This document shows positions 60,471 to 64,000 of a stretch of DNA of 64,000 bases, one piece after another (within the stretch, counting starts at the first letter, position 1; each line of letters starts with the position of its first letter). Origin of the DNA: RYN-230 sp963760405. GTDB lineage: Bacteria > Actinomycetota > Actinomycetes > Streptosporangiales > Streptosporangiaceae. The notes under the pieces were generated by a model that had not been told where the DNA came from, ran no database searches, and saw nothing but the letters and a program-made list of their open reading frames with translations. Both the position numbers and the translations under genes were made by a program. The DNA lies in NCBI GenBank assembly GCA_963760405.1, contig CAVXCV010000010.1, positions 1 through 64,000 on the forward strand, given 5' to 3'.

Positions 60471-60501
60471 GGTGAGCGGCTGTCACCTGGTTCCGGTGAT
60501 T
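60471..60501. promoter_or_regulatory. Shared upstream motif, copy 1
   Basis: ggtgagcggctgtcacctgg then ttccggtgatt, 64-94 bases before the LUD gene ATG (minus strand). It contains the inverted repeat GGTGA-N7-TCACC. The copy at 61841-61871 differs at only two of 31 bases. Confidence 0.65.
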
Positions 60502-60617
60502 TCGCGGACCAGAGTCTCGCAGACGGGTGAATCACCTGGATCAGATGAGGATTGCTCACCGGCCTGGTCAGAAGAATGCGGACTGGCCGTCAAGTACTCA
60601 TTACCCGGGAGATCTCA

Positions 60618-60833
60618 ATGCCATCGTTTCGCCAGGCTCTCCTCGACGACGCCGTCCGCCTCGCCCGGCAAGCCGCCACCGCCGACGTCGAGGTCACCCT
60701 CGACATCACCCCCGGGGTGCCGCACGTCTTCCAGGCCTATTACCCGATCCTCGACGAAGCGACCGCTGCGCTGGACAGAGCCGGACAGCTCCTGTCGGCG
60801 CATCTCACCGGTGCAGAACGCGTCACCGCATAG
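60618..60833 (+). pseudogene. Alpha/beta hydrolase C-terminal remnant
   Basis: 71 codons from ATG 60618 with gggag upstream. The sequence (LLDDAVRLARQAATADVEVT, then LDITPGVPHVFQAYYPILDE and AALDRAGQLLSAHLTG) is the end of an HSL-like (Abhydrolase_3) esterase, including its catalytic His (GVPHVF); the oxyanion HGGG and Ser motifs are absent. After the stop, a scrap reading LGLRVLRIYDRLNQKTAIWG (60850-60910) is unidentified. Confidence 0.6.
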
Positions 60834-60918
60834 CGAAAGGCAGAACGCAAGCTGGGGCTGCGGGTGCTGCGGATCTACGACCGGCTCAACCAGAAGACCG
60901 CCATCTGGGGGTCCTGTG

Positions 60919-61824
60919 CTAGTTCGTGGAGGCCAGCGCCTCGCGTGCTGCTGCGTCGAGCTCGATGTCCCGGACGGCCATGTTTTCCTCGAGGTGCCTC
61001 ACTGATGACGTGCCGGGGATCAGCAGGATGTTCGGCCCGAAGCTCAGCAGCCACGCCAGGGCTATCTGGGCCGGAGTGCGGCCGAGCCGGGCTGCGATGC
61101 TCGCGACCTGCGGGCTCCGCAGGACCGGGTTACCGCGGGCAACGGCCGAGCCGAGTGGGAAGAACGGCACGAAGGCAATGCCCCGTGCCTGGCACTCCTC
61201 CAGCACGGGGAGGGAGTGGCGGTCGGCCAGGTTCATGGGATTCTGCACGCACGCGATGTTGGTGACCGCCAGCGCGTGAACCAGGTGCTCCCGGGTGATG
61301 TTGCTGAGGCCGATGCCGCCGATCAAGCCCTTGTCGCGCGCCTTCACCATTGCGGTGAGCTGGTCATCGAATCGCTGGCCGGGCCCGGCATCGTCCATGA
61401 GGCGCAAATTGACCGCGGCAAGATGGTCGACTGCCAGAGTGCGCAAGTTGTCCTCGATTCCCTGCGTGAGCTGCGCCGGCGAATCGAAACGCAGCACCCG
61501 GCCTGACCGGTCCCGTCGCGCGCCAACCTTGCTGACCAGCGCTAGTCCCTCGGGATATGGATACAGTGCTGCCCTGATGAGCTCATTCGCGACAGCGGGA
61601 CCATAGAACTGGGCGGTGTCGATGTGATCGACGCCGAGTTCCACGGCGCGCCGCAGAACCGCAATCGCCTGGCCGCGGTCTGCCGGCGGCCCGAATACCC
61701 CGGGACCTGGCAGCTGCATGGCGCCGAAGCCGATGCGTGACACGGTTACCGGCCCCAGACGATAGCGCTGCTCGTGACTGGTCATTGGCGTCATCGCCTC
61801 CATAGCAGGAGTCGTTTCGGCCAA
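60919..61824 (-). CDS. Aldo/keto reductase
   Basis: 301 residues, TIM-barrel NADPH oxidoreductase. Visible: VSRIGFGAMQLPGPGVFGPP, the catalytic Asp/Tyr in GVDHIDTAQFYGPAVANELI, Lys in LVSKVGARRD, KGLIGGIGLSNITREHL, CVQNPMNLADRHSLPVLEEC and the cofactor-binding end ILLIPGTSSVRHLEENM. The usual fourth residue His appears as Asn (AAVNLRLMDDA), as in the YdbC-like subgroup. The first 14 residues (MAETTPAMEAMTPM) may not be native; ATG 61785 is an alternative start. The copy-2 motif sits 17-47 bases upstream of ATG 61824. It lies downstream of, and in the same direction as, the LuxR-type regulator. Confidence 0.87.
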   Translation of the reverse strand: MAETTPAMEAMTPMTSHEQRYRLGPVTVSRIGFGAMQLPGPGVFGPPADRGQAIAVLRRAVELGVDHIDTAQFYGPAVANELIRAALYPYPEGLALVSKVGARRDRSGRVLRFDSPAQLTQGIEDNLRTLAVDHLAAVNLRLMDDAGPGQRFDDQLTAMVKARDKGLIGGIGLSNITREHLVHALAVTNIACVQNPMNLADRHSLPVLEECQARGIAFVPFFPLGSAVARGNPVLRSPQVASIAARLGRTPAQIALAWLLSFGPNILLIPGTSSVRHLEENMAVRDIELDAAAREALASTN

Positions 61825-61840
61825 CGCTAGGCAGCAGCCG

Positions 61841-61871
61841 GGTGAGCGGCTGTCACCTAGTTCTGGTGATT
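61841..61871. promoter_or_regulatory. Shared upstream motif, copy 2
   Basis: ggtgagcggctgtcacctag then ttctggtgatt, just upstream of the aldo/keto reductase gene (minus strand) and 40 bases beyond the end of the LuxR-type regulator. It is 29/31 identical to 60471-60501. The regulator next to it is the natural candidate to bind. Confidence 0.65.
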
Positions 61872-61910
61872 GTGCTTCGGCAGGCTGGTCGGCGATGTCC
61901 GGCCAGTGAC

Positions 61911-64000
61911 CTAGCTATTCAGGCCGGCCGAGAGCAGCCGCATCTCGCGTGCGCGCTGTACTGCCGAGGAACGATCCTGAGCCTGGAGCTTGGCGTAGAT
62001 GTTGCGGATGTGGGTGTTGACGGTGTTCACCGAGACCGATAGCTCGCTGGCGATCTCCGGCCGGGACAGGTTCGTCGGGAGATACCGCAGCACCCGCAGC
62101 TCGCTCGGACTGAGTTGCTCGATTTCTGCCAGTGAAGGCTCATGGCCCGGCGCTATGGATGATCCGCGCATGACGTCGAGGATGTCGGTCAGCAGGGCCG
62201 TGTGCGCCGTCTCATGCCGCGGCATAGCCTCGAGCAGCTCGAGTGAGCCTGTCATCGCGAACGGCAGGATGAGCCGGTCCGCCTCCGCCAGGGCTAGTGC
62301 GCACTCGGTGGCCGCGGTGGCAGCACGGTGGTCACCGAGTTCGCGGTGCGCGAGCGCTGCCAGGAGGTGTGCCTCAACGACTGTCACGTAGCCGATAGCA
62401 GGAGCTATCCCGGTCAGGACATCCCGGACCGCGGCGAGAGCGGCGGCCGGGTCACCCTCGGCGAGGCCGATGGTCGCGCGGGCATTACCGATCTCGGCCG
62501 AGCCTGCCAGTTCTGCATCGACTGCTGCCAGCGAGGCCCGGGCCTCGCTGAGCTGCCCGAGCCGAGCCTGGGTGGCCAGCCTGAAGCTGGTCAGCTGACT
62601 CGCCAGTGCGTGTGAGCCTTCCAGTTGGGCCTGCAGGTGCTCGGCCGCGCTGTATTCCGCAAGCGCCTCGCGCTGCCTGCGGCGGCCCGACAACAGCTGG
62701 CCCGTGCCCATGTGCAGCAACAGCCTGATGAGCGGCCCGGAGTCTGTCTCCAGGGCGCGGGTGGCGCGCCGCAGCCAGCGATCGCCCTCGTCGAATTCAC
62801 CCGTCCAGATGAGAGCGCCTGCGAGGTTCACGAGCGCCGGCGAGATGACCGGCTCCGCGCCCCAGCCATGCTGCTCGGCGAGCGCTATCGCCTCCCGGCA
62901 CCGCCGCCGGGTAGTTGCGAAGGGCTCGATCTTCGATGCGAAGGCAAGCTCAGCCAGGCAGGCCACTTCGAGGTAAGGACGCCCGATCTTCCGCGCAAGA
63001 TCGGCGCCCTCTTGCAGGTGCCGCTCACTGTCCTGATTTCCCAGCGACCACGCTTCGACGATTCCGAGATTCATCAGCGCCACCGCACGCAGGTCGCTGT
63101 CGAGCGCGATGTCCTCGTCAGACTGGCCGCTGACAGGCGAGGCAAGGAATCTGACCTGATCGACGACCCCCGCCAGGTGGCCGCGCTTCCGCGCGAGCGA
63201 CAGTTTCAGCGCTGCGATCGCCACTTCGAGGCGGTGCTTGCGGTCTGGCGGCGTCGAAGTGATCGCGGTTTCCGCCACGGTCAGGTAGGCGGCAGCCTCG
63301 TCCAGATGCCCCACGGCAAGATCGCTGGTTGCGTGCGCGAGAGGGAGATCCGGGCCCTCGGTAACGGCACCTGGCGGGAACGCGCGCAACAGGGACTCGA
63401 TGGTCTGCGCTTGCCCGTCCAGCGTCAGGCCGAACGAATGGTCGGCGAGCAGCCGCGCCGCGTCGGACCAGTCACCCGCGGCCTGGATATGCCGGATGGC
63501 GTCAACGATCTCGCCGTGCCCGATCAGCCACTTCGCGGCGAGCCGGTGCAGGGCCGGCAGTTCTTCGGGGAGCCTCCGGCGCAGCTCAAGGCGGAGCAGG
63601 TCAGCGAAGAGGTGGTGATACCGGAACCAGGTCCGGGCTGGATCGAGCGATAGGACAAACGCATTGGCGTCTTCGAGATCGAGGAGGATGCGTTCGGAGC
63701 CTGGGTGACCAGTCAGCAGATCCGCCAGCTCGCCGTTGACCCGGTCGAGCAGGGCAGTGCGCAGGAGAAGCTGCTGGACCCCGGGCGGCTGGCATTCCAG
63801 CATTTCAGCCAGCAAGTATTCGGCCACAGTACGGCTGCTGCCAGAGAACTCCGCGACAAATCTCTCCGGGTCCGGGCTGCTCGACAGTGACATCGCCGCG
63901 AGCCGCAGGCCGGCGGCCCAGCCTTCCGTGCGCTGGTGCAGCCTGGCGACCCCGGCCTCCGACAACGCGATGCCCGAAGCCTCCAGGAACTGGTGGGTCT
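61911..64000 (-). CDS. LuxR-family (MalT/LAL) transcriptional regulator, 5' end outside window
   Basis: At least 695 residues, reading open to the right edge; the N-terminal ATPase part is missing. The window starts inside the NOD-type region (GVARLHQRTEGWAAGLRLAA, FSGSSRTVAEYLLAEMLECQ), then DPARTWFRYHHLFADLLRLE, a classical LAL block, and about 450 residues of TPR-like helices. The C-terminal LuxR HTH reads IEQLSPSELRVLRYLPTNLS, RPEIASELSVSVNTVNTHIR and NIYAKLQAQDRSSAVQRARE. These ATP-dependent activators respond to small molecules. It probably controls the aldo/keto reductase and LUD genes through the paired 31-base motif; this is inference. Confidence 0.87.
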   Translation of the reverse strand, partial: THQFLEASGIALSEAGVARLHQRTEGWAAGLRLAAMSLSSSPDPERFVAEFSGSSRTVAEYLLAEMLECQPPGVQQLLLRTALLDRVNGELADLLTGHPGSERILLDLEDANAFVLSLDPARTWFRYHHLFADLLRLELRRRLPEELPALHRLAAKWLIGHGEIVDAIRHIQAAGDWSDAARLLADHSFGLTLDGQAQTIESLLRAFPPGAVTEGPDLPLAHATSDLAVGHLDEAAAYLTVAETAITSTPPDRKHRLEVAIAALKLSLARKRGHLAGVVDQVRFLASPVSGQSDEDIALDSDLRAVALMNLGIVEAWSLGNQDSERHLQEGADLARKIGRPYLEVACLAELAFASKIEPFATTRRRCREAIALAEQHGWGAEPVISPALVNLAGALIWTGEFDEGDRWLRRATRALETDSGPLIRLLLHMGTGQLLSGRRRQREALAEYSAAEHLQAQLEGSHALASQLTSFRLATQARLGQLSEARASLAAVDAELAGSAEIGNARATIGLAEGDPAAALAAVRDVLTGIAPAIGYVTVVEAHLLAALAHRELGDHRAATAATECALALAEADRLILPFAMTGSLELLEAMPRHETAHTALLTDILDVMRGSSIAPGHEPSLAEIEQLSPSELRVLRYLPTNLSRPEIASELSVSVNTVNTHIRNIYAKLQAQDRSSAVQRAREMRLLSAGLNS

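Noticed and set aside
1..64000. CRISPR array, rRNA operon or prophage structural genes
   Set aside because: No regularly spaced repeats, rRNA-like sequence, or capsid, portal, terminase or tail genes were seen.

Overview
The window is GC-rich (about 70%) DNA with frequent GTG/TTG starts, purine-rich Shine-Dalgarno (SD) sites and many overlapping or back-to-back genes. The families present (Acg-type nitroreductase, DUF2637/SpdB-like protein, MalT/LAL-type LuxR regulator, YbdK-type ligase, PPi-type phosphofructokinase) point to a soil-type actinomycete (Actinomycetota, perhaps Streptosporangiales-like). No rRNA, complete tRNA or CRISPR array is visible.

Left part, 1-11100. A frameshifted FAD aromatic hydroxylase and a DoxX-like gene precede a tight operon of PHA synthase (phaC), intracellular PHA depolymerase (phaZ) and an acyl-CoA dehydrogenase. 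From 5.4 to 10.4 kb lies a gene graveyard: pieces of a tyrosine recombinase, a GH15 glycosidase, a maltokinase cap domain, an aldehyde dehydrogenase joined to a DoxX copy, a TetR regulator, two IS transposases and a frameshifted SpdB-like gene. It ends at the 3' half of a tRNA-Ala gene among four copies of a short direct repeat. This looks like the decayed end of an actinomycete integrative element.

11-31.6 kb. Stress and sensing genes: two paralogous SRPBCC-like genes, each beside a PAS sensor (a hybrid histidine kinase with a cut-off receiver, and a STAS-PAS protein), a universal-stress-like protein, a two-domain 3-hydroxyacyl-CoA dehydrogenase, an Acg nitroreductase, a DsrE protein divergent from a TetR gene with a clear operator, a frameshifted patatin and a cupin. 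Then come PhzF and RNase HI fragments, an internally duplicated unknown protein and a phosphotransferase, with a 20-base repeat family around them. An ECF-like sigma factor, a BisC-type molybdoenzyme and a GYD protein follow.

31.8-42.0 kb. A membrane beta-helix repeat protein, then the most interesting block: an M20 peptidase, two PF00756-type esterases, an S51/glutamine-amidotransferase-like protein and three paralogous ATP-grasp ligases arranged around a divergent promoter region. I know of no described product. It reads like an amide-ligase pathway with matching hydrolases.

42-64 kb. An orphan NarL-type histidine kinase, PPi-phosphofructokinase, a GNAT-like protein, a YbjQ-like protein, a 5'-truncated antibiotic kinase, an AcuC-type deacetylase, an oxalate-CoA-ligase-like enzyme with a ketopantoate-reductase-family partner, a YbdK ligase and a TetR gene that share an operator motif, a TreT-like glycosyltransferase (frameshifted), a LUD protein and an aldo/keto reductase that share a 31-base upstream motif, and a LuxR/MalT regulator running off the right edge.

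Single-base frameshifts occur in several otherwise complete genes, so some of the pseudogene signal may be assembly error rather than biology.
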